Assembly (NCBI RefSeq): GCF_012939995.1
Contig: NZ_SPMZ01000008.1
Location: 29,745-93,744 of the forward strand
Direction: 5' to 3'
Source: Candidatus Competibacter phosphatis
GTDB taxonomy: Bacteria; Pseudomonadota; Gammaproteobacteria; Competibacterales; Competibacteraceae
Length of the DNA: 64,000 nucleotides
In this document: positions 26,124 to 36,225 of the stretch, one piece after another
Layout: every line of letters starts with the position of its first letter
Numbering within the stretch: the stretch's first letter is position 1
The notes under the pieces: model-generated
What the model saw: the letters and a program-made list of their open reading frames with translations, nothing else
Database searches by the model: none
Told to the model about the DNA's origin: nothing
Made by a program: the position numbers and the translations under genes

Positions 26124-27344
26124 ATGCAGGAACTTCAGCCCGGACAAAATCGCCCGATCGGTAACGGTCGGGTTAACGTCGGCGTTGTTGGCGAACCGTG
26201 CGAGGATTTTGCCGCCAGCACGCAGGCGGGTGCGCTGCTGTTGGCCGCCGACGGCCGGATTCTCGACCCCGACGACCTGGTGAGTGCCGAGCAGCCGCAA
26301 TCTCGCGATGGATCGGTGAGGTTCGCCGAGTCGCCCGGCGAGTTCCGAGTGGATCTGGATGTCGTGCCGGCGGCGGCGGCCCGCATCGCTATCGTGTTGA
26401 CGGTCCGGCCTGGACTGGGGCCGGGGACGACTTTCGGGGTGTTTGCCTCGATTCGCAGTTGGTTGGCGGATGCGGCGGGCCAGCCGCTGCTGGTTTTTCC
26501 GCTGCCGCTGGCCAGTCGTGGCGAAACCGCCATGATTCTGGCGGAACTGTACCGCCATCAAGGGCAATGGAAATTCCGGGCTGTAGGGCAGGGATTCGCG
26601 GCGGGGCTACCGGCGCTGGCGGCGCATTTTGGCCTGCGCTTGCCGGAACCCGCGCCGAATGAAACTCCCTCCGGTGGGATGGGACAACGGCGCAAGCCAG
26701 CGCGGCCGGAGGGGCTCGCCGCGTTCAGCGGCACTGGATTTTGCGTGCATCCAGAAGGCTACGTACTGACCAATCATCACGTCATTGAGGGTGCGAGCGA
26801 AATCCTGGCCCGCTCGCCGCGCCAGCGCTGCCGGTTGGAGCCGGTGTTTGCCGACCCGACCAACGATCTAGCGTTGTTGCGTTCCGATACCCCCCTGTCC
26901 GGCATGGCGGTGTTTCGCGAGGGCTCGTCGGCCCGCTTGGGCGAGACGGTAATCGTGGTCGGCTATCCGCTGGGCGGCCTGCTCGGGTCGGGGCCGCAGG
27001 TGACCACCGGCAACGTCAGCTCCCTGATCGGTCCCGGTGACGATACCCGCGCTCTGCAATTCACCGCGCCGACCCAGGCCGGCAATAGCGGTGGACCGCT
27101 GCTGGATGGCGATGGCGCGGTGGTGGGTGTGGTCAGTTCGAAGCTGAACGTGGTCCGGGTACACGAAATGACCGGCGACATTCCACAGAACGTCAATTTC
27201 GCTATCAAGTCGGCGCTGGCTCGCGAGTTTCTGGAGGCAGTCGGGGTGGACCACCAGTGCCGCGCGCCGCGTCCCGTTCGCTCTGTCGCCGAGATCGCTG
27301 CCGAGGCCCGCGATTTCGTACTTAAGATCGAGTGCCGGGAGTAA
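26124..27344 (+). CDS. TerD-like domain fused to a trypsin-like serine protease
   Basis: 406 residues with no signal peptide, so likely cytoplasmic. Residues 1 to about 175 look like TerD: a calcium-binding stress domain with RVNVGVVG, FRVDLDVVPAAAARIAIVL and the hallmark MILAELYRHQGQWKFRAVGQG. A Pro/Arg-rich linker (about 182-197) leads to an S1C/trypsin-like domain with NHHVIEG (H219), NDLALL (D248) and GNSGGPLLDG (S322), so the triad is complete. ATG 26124 has AGGGG upstream. It lies 85 bp after pqiC and may be cotranscribed. TerD is metal-binding in the tellurite-resistance family; a regulatory role for it here is inference. Confidence 0.8.
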   Translation: MQELQPGQNRPIGNGRVNVGVVGEPCEDFAASTQAGALLLAADGRILDPDDLVSAEQPQSRDGSVRFAESPGEFRVDLDVVPAAAARIAIVLTVRPGLGPGTTFGVFASIRSWLADAAGQPLLVFPLPLASRGETAMILAELYRHQGQWKFRAVGQGFAAGLPALAAHFGLRLPEPAPNETPSGGMGQRRKPARPEGLAAFSGTGFCVHPEGYVLTNHHVIEGASEILARSPRQRCRLEPVFADPTNDLALLRSDTPLSGMAVFREGSSARLGETVIVVGYPLGGLLGSGPQVTTGNVSSLIGPGDDTRALQFTAPTQAGNSGGPLLDGDGAVVGVVSSKLNVVRVHEMTGDIPQNVNFAIKSALAREFLEAVGVDHQCRAPRPVRSVAEIAAEARDFVLKIECRE

Positions 27345-27444
27345 GTTCGGACCCAAGTTTCTACACTCTGGGTAGATTGACTGGAATAGCATTGGGTTTA
27401 TTTACATGTGTGACAATAGAACAGACATTATCTGGAACTAAGGA

Positions 27445-28263
27445 ATGGATGTTTTGGAAACCAATAACAATCTTATTTTTTTATTTAATAAATATTTCGA
27501 AGTTATTTCGGCGGATACACAGGAACATCTGCAGAAATGTTGGCGGCTACGATACCAAGTCTATTGCTTAGAATCGAAGGTCTCTGGATTTTATCCAGAC
27601 TGTTATCCAGAGGGTCTGGAGCGTGATCTGTATGACGAGCGTTCTGTGCATAGTCTGCTCATCCATAAGCCCAGTGGTAAGATCGCTGGTACAGTGAGGA
27701 TAATACTGCCAATACCGGGAAACTCTGGCGCGCTGTTTCCAGTCGAGGAATTCGCTGGTCATTCGTTTTACACGGATGATGTATCCTTGAGAAATCTGCC
27801 TCGATCGCAGCTTGGTGAAATTTCGCGACTGATTATCGCCCCAGAGTTTCGGGTACGAAAAGGAGAATCGTTAAGTGCACAAGGATTAACGAAGAATACT
27901 GATTGTTCCACAGAATATGGCAATCAGTGTGAAAGCTATTTACCATTGAAAGAGCAGAATTCCAGTAAGAATGAACAACGTCGGAGTTTTCCTCATACAA
28001 TTCTGGGTTTATTTGTGGCAATCGTGCGAATGAGTGCCGAGAATAATTTAACTTATTGGTATGCGGGAATGGAGCCGCTTTGTGCGAGGTTGCTTCAAGC
28101 TTTTGGTATTCGTTTTACACAAATTAGTCCTATTGTTGATTATTATGGCTCCTGTCAAAGTTATCTAGGGAATATTTCAGATGTCTTGAGAGGAATTTAT
28201 CGGACAAATCCAGAAATATGGGTTTTATTGACTAATGATGGCGTATTTTTTTTCGCATTCTGA
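27445..28263 (+). CDS. PEP-CTERM/exosortase-associated acyltransferase-like protein
   Basis: 272 residues resembling the GNAT-fold acyltransferases linked to exosortase systems (TIGR03694) and N-acyl amino acid synthases. Evidence is HLQKCWRLRYQVYCLE near the start, SLLIHKPSGKIAGTVRIILP, then GEISRLIIAPEFRVRKGE, and LTYWYAGMEPLCARLLQAFGI. A low-complexity insertion lies at about 145-180. Base composition is much more AT-rich than its upstream neighbours, and no exosortase or PEP-CTERM substrate gene lies nearby. The substrate is unknown. Confidence 0.75.
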   Translation: MDVLETNNNLIFLFNKYFEVISADTQEHLQKCWRLRYQVYCLESKVSGFYPDCYPEGLERDLYDERSVHSLLIHKPSGKIAGTVRIILPIPGNSGALFPVEEFAGHSFYTDDVSLRNLPRSQLGEISRLIIAPEFRVRKGESLSAQGLTKNTDCSTEYGNQCESYLPLKEQNSSKNEQRRSFPHTILGLFVAIVRMSAENNLTYWYAGMEPLCARLLQAFGIRFTQISPIVDYYGSCQSYLGNISDVLRGIYRTNPEIWVLLTNDGVFFFAF

Positions 28264-28382
28264 GTGACTTTGATTATACCTATGCTGGTTTTATAAGATA
28301 AATAAATACATGCTTGTCTGATTTCTTGCTGTTTTTCTGTGGTTAATTTAAAAAAAGTAAGTATTCAAAATACTTAGGGGGA

Positions 28383-28826
28383 ATTATCAACCGCGCTTTA
28401 CGGCCATTATTAGGGATTCTCGCTATTTTTTCTTGCTAGTGAGGCAGTGTTTACAGAGGAGTTACCAATTGTTGTCGTTCATTCGGCAACTCACCCTAAG
28501 GCTTTTTTTTTTCGCAAAGTGCACTCAGGGCTATTTTTGGAATGCGCCTAAGAAAAATGGGAGGATGGCTCACCGATCAGAGTTTTTGTAATGCCCGATG
28601 AGCATCCTTTGCATATTTCATTTTCAAAGAATGTCCTTCGTGTTTTTTCCTTATCAATTACGTGCCGCATGGAATCGTTTAGTATTTTCAGGTACGGGAG
28701 AAGAGCCAATTATAGTAAAATCCGAACAAAAAAATGCGCGCGATTGTAGGCTCAACGCCTGGCGCTATAGGTTATTTGAGTAGGTCGATGATCGATGAAT
28801 CTGTTAAACCTATTTCTAGTGATTAA
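28383..28826 (+). pseudogene. PstS-like substrate-binding protein with several frame breaks
   Basis: Separate frames encode consecutive pieces of a small phosphate-binding-like periplasmic protein: a hydrophobic signal (LLGILAIF), ELPIVVVHSATHP, LRAIFGMRLRKWEDGSPIRV, FVMPDEHPLHISFSK, FPYQLRAAWNRLVFSGTG, and STPGAIGYLSRSMIDES. They join into about 146 residues if five homopolymers are adjusted (T at 28426-28431, T at 28503-28512, A at 28553-28557, T at 28643-28648, A at 28728-28734). No standard start codon is clear. All breaks lie in homopolymers. Confidence 0.7.
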
Positions 28827-28952
28827 TTGGGGTTCGACAAAAATTTCCTTATATTGAGTATGGGAAGACTTTATTCAATACAGCGTGGAAGATGAATAAA
28901 AATATTATTAATCTCTCAATTTTGTCGCGGCTTCGGTGCGATATGCTTTGTT

Positions 28953-30166
28953 ATGATCTCTGTGATATCCGGTTGGGTCATGGCCGGGTTGTTTTACATC
29001 GCCATTTTTTTTAATAGTATCTGAGCGAGTGTTAGCTATTGAGTTGAGTGAGGATGTTCAAGTGCATGGATTTTTAACCCAGGGATACTTTCTAACATCA
29101 GATAATAATATTTTTGGAACGAGTGACTCGGAAGGGAGTTTTGACTTTACTGAAGCTGGATTAAATGCTTCCTGGGCACCTAATACTGATTTGCGACTAG
29201 CAGGGCAGGTGTTGTTTCGACGTGCTGGAGTCGGGCACCAGAATGATGTGGAATTGGATTTTGGTGTGGTCGATTATACTGCTTTTTCAACAAATGATTA
29301 TCGTATTGGGGTAAGTTTTGGGCGCTTTAAAATCCCGTTTGGTTTATACAACGATACCCGCGATGTGATTTTTACCCGACCGACAATATTGTTACCTCAA
29401 TCTATCTATCAGGAACGTACTCGAGATTTGGCTATATCTGCGGATGGCGGGATTTTTTTATGGTGAGTATCGAAATGATTGGGGAGATATGTTCTTAGAG
29501 CTTGGGGCAGGAATACCAAGGGGTGCCAGTTTAGATTCTGAAGTCGCTATCCTTGGGTTTGATTATCCGGGAAACACTACTTCAAAGATGTCATACATTG
29601 GTCGGCTAAGCTATGATATTGATGGTGGAAAGTATCGTATGGCCATCAGCTCTGCGTATGTGGATACTCGCTACAATCCAAAATTTCTTCCACCTGACGA
29701 TCTACCGGCACTAAAAGATATCTTTACTCCTGTGATTTTTTTCAGTGCAATATAATAGGGAAAAAACTGAGTATTACAGCAGAATATGCGATTCGTGGAA
29801 TTCAAGAGACTGTTAATGATGGAGCATCGAATTTAGATATTTCTGGTGAAAGCTATTACTTACAAGCACTATATAGGCTTAATCAGAATTGGCAAGCTGT
29901 TGTGCGCTATGATGTCCTTTATAATAATCGTGATGACAAAGATGGGTGGAAATACCAATCTTTAACTGGAAGGCCAAATTACACACAATTTGCTAAGGAT
30001 TGGACATTTGGAGTCCGCTATTATTTAGATCCATCTTTTTTTGATTGCTGCTGAGTATCATTATGTCAATGGCGTTGCTTGGTTACCACTTCAAGATAAT
30101 CCTGACCCTGGTAATTGGGAGCAACGATGGCATATGTTTTCCATGGCAGTTGGTTATCAATTTTAA
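28953..30166 (+). pseudogene. Outer-membrane beta-barrel porin-like protein with several frame breaks
   Basis: Starting at ATG 28953 (MISVISGWVMAGLFYIA) the pieces read as a signal peptide ending VLA, then alternating amphipathic beta segments: VQVHGFLTQGYF, GLNASWAPNTDLRLAGQVLF, RIGVSFGRFKIPFGLY, then YRLNQNWQAVVRYDVLYNNR, ending in AVGYQF with terminal Phe as outer-membrane barrels do. Removing one base at each of five runs (29005-29012, 29453-29459, 29736-29742, 29761-29766, 30036-30042) gives 402 residues. It probably admits the ligand of the neighbouring binding protein; that is inference. Confidence 0.7.
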
Positions 30167-30328
30167 ATATAGATTCTGAAGGTTAATGATTTATTTTAAT
30201 GTTTATGGTTAAATATATCGTTTTTTACTGCACCAGATTGGCATAAGTTTTCGCTGAGACAAGATGCGGTTTTTTTGGATCACTCCGACTATCCAAGGTA
30301 TAGTAGAAAATGATCCCGCCGACACGCC

Positions 30329-33185
30329 ATGGCTTTTTTTTTGAGTCTCAAATGGAAAGCTTTACTACTAAGCAGTGTAGCCCTTGTCGTGGTGACTGGC
30401 GCATTGGTAACCATCAACTATATTGAATTACGCAACCAATTCGAACAACGCCGTGCAGAATCGCAGAACCAGTATGCCCGTCAGGTTCAAGGATTGCTGG
30501 AGCAGTCGAGTAAACAACTACGGCAATGGAGTACGATAATCGCTTCCTTGCTCAGAACTCATGTTGACTCTATTGATCCAAATCAGAAGCAGATGATAGC
30601 TACATTTGAGCATCTGGCAGCGGTTCTGGAGTTGGATTTAGGGATGGAAAGCATCGCGCTTGTCTCTTCGAGCAATCACTTTCTGGCAATGCATGGCCTG
30701 GAACCAGGATCCAGCACATGGACAACCCTCGCCCAAGTGAGTAGGCAAGTCGCAACCACAGAGAGCCCAGCTAGCCTGCTTGATTGCTCCGAGACTTGTC
30801 TACAATATGCTATTGTACCCATCTTGGGTGTCGGTGGTACGTTGGTATTGGGATTGTCACTGGCGGATATCGTGCTCGATTTTCAGCAAGTTTCCGGTAC
30901 CGATCTCGGCTTGCTTGTCGAACAGACTAGAAAAACCTCTAAGAACGGCGATGATGAACGCTGGCTCCAGCAATGGGGCGTCAAGATAGCAGCGCTTAGC
31001 AATATGCGTACTAACATCGAAATTTTGCGTATTGCGACTCGAGAAAATACGCTGTCCGACAGCGCTAAACAATCGGTTTATATCAACATAAATAATCGTG
31101 AATTCGAAGTTCGACTGTTTCCATTGGTTGGTTTTGGTGAGTGGACAGATGCATATTTGGTGATAGTTGCCGATGTTAGCGATGCGATGGTGAAAATCCG
31201 ATCTGCACTCCAGCGTAACATTACTTTGGGAACAATTGGGCTGATTCTTTCAGAACTCTTACTATTGGCAATACTATGGGCACCCATGTCCCGATTGCGC
31301 CGCGCGGCCGCCAATTTGCCTTGGCTTGCCGACGGTGCCTTCTCCAAGGTTCGCGAAGCGATCACGGCAACAAGACAGACACAGTTCTTTAGAGATGAGG
31401 TGAGTGTTTTAAACGATACGGCGATTGCTCTTTCACTTCAACTCGAAGTATTGAACGATGAAGCGGTGGAGAGAACACGGGATCTTTCCAAACGAATGAC
31501 CGAGATTACACAGCAGCGCAACTTTGTGAACCATATCCTGGAGACAGCCCAGACTATCATTTTGACTCAGGATCGGTTCAATAATATTCTGAGGATTAAT
31601 CCTTATGGTTTAATGATTACTGGTTATAGTCTTGCGGAGTTGAAGGAGCGGCCATTTATTACTCTTCTTTCATATAAGGAGAGTGCCGATAATATTCAGG
31701 AAAAATTATCTGAGTTGGTATCTGGCATGCGAGAGCATGTCGAAATGGAGTGCGATCTGTATTGCCATGATCGAAGTATTCGTAATGTAATTTGGTATCA
31801 TTCTCGCCTCAAAAACCAAATAGATGACGATCCAATAATTTTATCAGTGGGAATGGATATCACCGCTAGGAAAAATGCTGAATTGCGGCTGGCTTGGCTG
31901 GCAGATCACGATCCGCTGACCGGTCTTTACAACCGACGCCGCTTTGAGCATGAGCTCAAGGAGGCGATTGCGACGGCCAAGCGCTATCGGCATAGTGGAG
32001 CATTGCTGTTTCTAGATGTGGATCAATTCAAGTATATCAACGATACCAGCGGCCATGGCGCGGGAGACCGTCTACTCCAGCGGCTCGGCGAGCTATTTCC
32101 TAGCATCCTGCGTGAAGTTGATGTAATCGGCCGCTTGGGAGGCGATGAATTCGCGGTGATCCTCACCCAGGCCACGAGCGAAGAAGCGGTGCAAGTGACT
32201 AGAAAAAATTCTTGCTAGCATCAGTGAAATAGAATTTCAAGTCGAGGATCAAATACACAAATTATCGGCCAGTATCGGTATCGCGCTATTTCCGGAGCAT
32301 GGCAACAATATCGAAGAGTTGCTGGCCCAAGCAGATCTCGCCATGTATCGAGTCAAGGATAGTGGGCGCGGCGGATGGCATCTCCTATCGGGTGATGATC
32401 AGAGCCAGCGACTCATGCGTACTCGCGTGCTTTGGAAGCAACGGGTAGAGCACGCACTCGTCAACGATTGCTTTCTGCTGTACGCCCAGCCGATCTTAGG
32501 GGTTCACGACCGGACAGTCTCTCATTACGAAATACTCTTAAGAATGCAGGGTGACGATGGAGAGATAATATTGCCAGGCCAATTTATCGAAGTCGCGGAA
32601 AAGTCAGGACTTATTCACTCCATTGATCGTATGGTGATGTCGAAGGCAATCCATTATCAATTCTTTGCGGAAAAACAGGGATTGCGAGTCATCTTTACCA
32701 TAAATCTATCTGCTCATGCATTTAACAACCCTGATCTACTGAGCTATCTCAAACAGCTCTTGCAGGAAACCGGGCTTGCTCCTCAGCGAATCATATTCGA
32801 AATGACCGAAACGGCTGCAATTTCAGATTTGGTGGCGGCTCGTCGATTTATGGAGGCCATCAACGAGATCGGTTGCCGTTTTGCGCTGGACGATTTTGGA
32901 ACAGGATTCGCTTCGTTCCAATATTTAAAGGAATTGCCATTTGACCTGATCAAAATTGATGGTTCGTTCATCCGAAAACTTAGCTCGCGTACAGATGATC
33001 AGATCCTGGTTAAGGCCATGGCGGAAATAGCCCATGCCTTCGGTAAGAAGACGGTTGCCGAATATGTGGAGGACCAGGAAACACTTGCTTTGCTCGATAA
33101 ATATAAAATTGACTATGCCCAAGGATATCATATTGGGCGGCCTGTTCCAGTAACGAGTATACTGGAAGAAAATTTGCCACATTGA
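30329..33185 (+). pseudogene. Membrane GGDEF-EAL cyclic di-GMP protein, frame broken at A6
   Basis: Order: membrane helix 12-30, periplasmic sensor (about 35-290), second helix (about 296-315), HAMP-like/coiled linker, PAS (about 400-510), GGDEF (about 520-680), EAL (about 710-950). GGDEF is intact with I-site REVD five residues upstream. The EAL domain has YEILLRM, FEMTE and LDDFGTGF. A six-A run at 32203-32208 breaks the frame; with five As it reads TRKILASISEIEF and the protein is 951 residues. An alternative start at 30310 would need one T fewer at 30338-30342. Both synthesis and breakdown activities look possible. Confidence 0.8.
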
Positions 33186-33253
33186 TACTCTGTAAATGTA
33201 TGGAGTGCAGTTGTGCAAACCCGCATTTGTTCAGATGATTAGGAGGAAGCAAA

Positions 33254-33541
33254 ATGGCTCATGAAGGTTATCACGAACCGATTTCGGAACTTTCCGATGA
33301 CACACGGGACATGCATCGCGCGATCATTTCGCTCATGGAAGAACTGGAAGCGGTGGATTGGTACAACCAGAGAGTGGATGTTTGCCGAGATGAGGATCTG
33401 AAAGCGATCCTCGTTCATAATCGGGACGAGGAAAAGGAACATGCTGCCATGGTGCTGGAATGGATTCGTAGGAAAGACCCGACGTTTGACAAGGAGCTCA
33501 AGGATTACCTGTTCACGGAGAAGCGAATCGCTCACGGATAG
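33254..33541 (+). CDS. EncFtn-like (encapsulated ferritin-like) protein
   Basis: 95 residues, close to the Rhodospirillum rubrum EncFtn family: TRDMHRAIISLMEELEAVDWY, DEDLKAILVHNRDEEKEHA. The ferroxidase residues are present: a Glu in the EEL run (E29/E30) and E60 with H63. EncFtn oxidises and mineralises iron inside an encapsulin shell. The usual C-terminal targeting peptide is absent; the protein ends KRIAHG, and no encapsulin gene is seen in this window. A strong AGGAGG site (33241-33246) precedes the ATG. It lies between the GGDEF-EAL gene and the biotin operon. Confidence 0.85.
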   Translation: MAHEGYHEPISELSDDTRDMHRAIISLMEELEAVDWYNQRVDVCRDEDLKAILVHNRDEEKEHAAMVLEWIRRKDPTFDKELKDYLFTEKRIAHG

Positions 33542-33896
33542 CCGTTGATGGATGGGCGATCGTTTTCGGTCGCCGCATCCAAGCTCGGTGGCCTTTCCGT
33601 TTTGCAAGGCACCCTGACGTAGTCGCGAGTTCGGGCACCCGCTTGCCAGGCTCGCAAAGGGATCGGTCAGCTATCCCGCATCCTATGTTTTCCGGCGCGT
33701 TCGTTGTGGCGTGGTAGACCTCGTGCCGAGGGCGTTGGGGGATGGTTTTCCAGACCGGGAATGCTATCTTAGAGCCGCTAAAGAGGGGGTAGCGGCAGGC
33801 GGCGCCGTTGCGGCGCCGTGACCCTCGATACCCGCCTCGCCACGTTTCCGAAGCTTTATCAGCGATTCACGTAGACCATCCTTGAGAATTACACCC
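33542..33896. other. Intergenic region before the biotin operon
   Basis: 355 bp without a recognisable gene. It contains an inverted repeat GGCGCC-GTTGC-GGCGCC near 33800-33818 and should contain the bio promoter. I see no BirA operator of the classic type (TTGTAACC…GGTTACAA). Confidence 0.4.
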
Positions 33897-34889
33897 ATGA
33901 ACGATACCGCTCTACTTTCCCAAGCCGAAACCCATGCTCGGCCACCGGTTTCTTCCGCTCCGCGCTGGGACGTCGAATCGGTTTTGGCTCTGTTCGAACT
34001 GCCTTTCGCCGATTTGCTGTTTTTGGCCCAGGAAGCATTGCGCAAGCATTTCGATCCCAACGCGGTGCAGCGTTCCAGCCTGCTGTCGATCAAGACCGGC
34101 AACTGTTCCGAGGATTGCGGTTATTGCTCGCAGTCCAAACGCTACCAGACCGGGCTGGAGACGCAGCGTCTGTTGTCCACCGAAGAAGTGCTGGCGGCGG
34201 CCAAGGCAGCCAAGGAACAGGGTGCCGGTCGTTTCTGCATGGGCGCGGCTTGGCGCGGTCCCAAGGAGAAGGACTTGCCGGCGGTCATGGAGATGGTCCG
34301 CGCCGTCAAGGCGCTCGGCTTGGAAACCTGCGTAACCCTGGGCATTCTCAAGGACGGTCAGGCGGAACAGTTGAAGGAAGCCGGGCTGGACTATTACAAC
34401 CATAATCTCGATACCGCCCCGGAGTTTTACGGGGATGTCGTCACCACGCACACTTATCAGGATCGCCTGGACACCTTGCGGAACGTGCGCGAGGCCGGTC
34501 TGAAGGTCTGTAGCGGCGGCATCGTCGGCATGGGCGAATCGCGCCGGCATCGCGCCGGTTTGATCGCCAAGCTGGCCAATCTTGATCCGCCGCCGGAATC
34601 GGTACCAATCAACAACCTGGTGCCGATTCCCGGCACGCCGCTGGCCAACAGCGATCCGATCGATATTTTCGAGTTTGCCCGCACCATTGCCGCCGCTCGC
34701 ATCACCATGCCGCGCAGCTACGTGCGCCTGTCGGCCGGACGGGAACAGATGAGTGAATCCGAACAGGCGTTGTGCTTTCTGGCCGGGGCCAACTCGATGT
34801 TCTACGGTGACCACCTGCTGACCACCAGCAATCCGCAAACGCCTCTGGATAACACGCTGTTTGACAAGCTCGGATTGCACGGCATCTGA
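33897..34889 (+). CDS. bioB: Biotin synthase
   Basis: Radical SAM enzyme that inserts sulfur into dethiobiotin. 330 residues from ATG 33897. The radical-SAM cysteines are C70, C74 and C77 ([12 protein letters not shown]). [13 protein letters not shown] is the substrate-region signature and [17 protein letters not shown] is also typical. It is first in bioB-A-F-C-D, all on the + strand with overlaps or short gaps. A TTG start at 33882 is less likely. Confidence 0.96.
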   Translation: MNDTALLSQAETHARPPVSSAPRWDVESVLALFELPFADLLFLAQEALRKHFDPNAVQRSSLLSIKTGNCSEDCGYCSQSKRYQTGLETQRLLSTEEVLAAAKAAKEQGAGRFCMGAAWRGPKEKDLPAVMEMVRAVKALGLETCVTLGILKDGQAEQLKEAGLDYYNHNLDTAPEFYGDVVTTHTYQDRLDTLRNVREAGLKVCSGGIVGMGESRRHRAGLIAKLANLDPPPESVPINNLVPIPGTPLANSDPIDIFEFARTIAAARITMPRSYVRLSAGREQMSESEQALCFLAGANSMFYGDHLLTTSNPQTPLDNTLFDKLGLHGI

Positions 34890-34902
34890 ACGACGACCGC
34901 CC

Positions 34903-36225
34903 ATGACCAACGCCGACTGGTTGAATCGCAGCCTGAAAGCGGTTTGGCACCCTTGCACCCAGATGAAGTATCACGACTCCGGGGAGCTGCCGCTGATACC
35001 GGTGGCCAGCGGCGCAGGCGCGTGGCTGTACGACTTCGAAGGCCGGCGCTATCTGGATGCCATCGGTTCGTGGTGGGTGAACCTGTTCGGCCATGCCAGC
35101 CCGCGTATCAACGCCGCCGTGAAGGATCAACTTGACCGGCTCGAACATGTGATTCTGGCCGGATTCACCCACGCGCCGGTGGTGGAACTGTCGGAGCGGC
35201 TGTCCACTCTGACCGGCGGCGAGCTGGGCCATTGTTTCTACGCCTCGGACGGTTCGGCGGCGGTGGAAATCGCCCTGAAAATGTCGCATCATTATTGGCG
35301 CAATCACGGTCAGCCCGGCAAGCAGGAATTCCTCTGTCTGGCCGGCAGCTACCATGGCGAGACGCTGGGCGCGCTGGGAGTCAGCGATATCGGTTTGTAC
35401 AAGGAAGCCTATGGAGCGCTGATGCATCATGCCATCGCGGTCCCTTCTCCCGATGCCCGTCAGGCCGAGGTTGGAGAGACAGCCGCCGATGTTGCCCGCC
35501 GCGCCGCGGCCGGACTGGAAGCGATGCTGGCGGCTCGGCATGAATCAGTCGCCGCGTTGATCGTCGAGCCGCTGGTGCAGGGCGCCGGCGGGATGGTGAT
35601 GTACGACCCGGAGTATCTGCGCCGGGCTCGTGCCTTGTGCGACCGGTACCGGGTCCATCTGATCGCCGACGAAATTATGGTCGGGTTCGGTCGCACTGGC
35701 ACCCTGTTCGCCCACGAACAGGCCGGCATCCGCCCCGATCTGCTCTGTCTGTCCAAGGGCATTACCGGCGGTTACCTGCCGTTGTCGGTGGTGCTGAGCA
35801 CCGATGACTTGTACGGCGCCTTCTACGACGACAGCTACACTCGTGCTTTCCTGCATTCCCACTCTTACACCGGCAATACCCTGGCCTGCCGAGCGGCGTT
35901 GGCGACCCTGGACATTTTCGCCGAGGACGAGGTATTGGCGCGTAACCGGCGCTTTGCCGAACGGTTCACCGATCTGCTGGTGCCGCTGGCGCGGCATCCA
36001 CGGGCGCGGCATTTTCGCCGACGCGGCATGATCTGGGCCGTCGATATCGACAGCGCCGATCCCGATTTTCGGTTGCGTTTCTTTCGCGAGGCGCTACAAC
36101 GCGAACTGCTGCTGCGTCCGCTGGGGACCACGCTGTATTTCATGCCGCCCTACATCCTCGACGACGACGAAGCGGTCTTGCTGGCCGAACGCGCGGTGGC
36201 GGCTCTGGACGCCGCGCTGGCATGA
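34903..36225 (+). CDS. bioA: Adenosylmethionine-8-amino-7-oxononanoate aminotransferase
   Basis: PLP-dependent class III aminotransferase of biotin synthesis that forms DAPA from KAPA with SAM as amino donor. 440 residues. K285 (SKGITGGYLPLS) binds PLP; LIADEIMVGFGRTGTLFA is the class-III signature. WHPCTQMKYHD at the N-terminus is the BioA marker. It starts 13 bp after bioB and overlaps bioF by 4 bp. Confidence 0.96.
   Translation: MTNADWLNRSLKAVWHPCTQMKYHDSGELPLIPVASGAGAWLYDFEGRRYLDAIGSWWVNLFGHASPRINAAVKDQLDRLEHVILAGFTHAPVVELSERLSTLTGGELGHCFYASDGSAAVEIALKMSHHYWRNHGQPGKQEFLCLAGSYHGETLGALGVSDIGLYKEAYGALMHHAIAVPSPDARQAEVGETAADVARRAAAGLEAMLAARHESVAALIVEPLVQGAGGMVMYDPEYLRRARALCDRYRVHLIADEIMVGFGRTGTLFAHEQAGIRPDLLCLSKGITGGYLPLSVVLSTDDLYGAFYDDSYTRAFLHSHSYTGNTLACRAALATLDIFAEDEVLARNRRFAERFTDLLVPLARHPRARHFRRRGMIWAVDIDSADPDFRLRFFREALQRELLLRPLGTTLYFMPPYILDDDEAVLLAERAVAALDAALA

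Noticed and set aside
33542..33896. Biotin operator for BirA
   Set aside because: No TTGTAACC/GGTTACAA-type palindrome was found before bioB.
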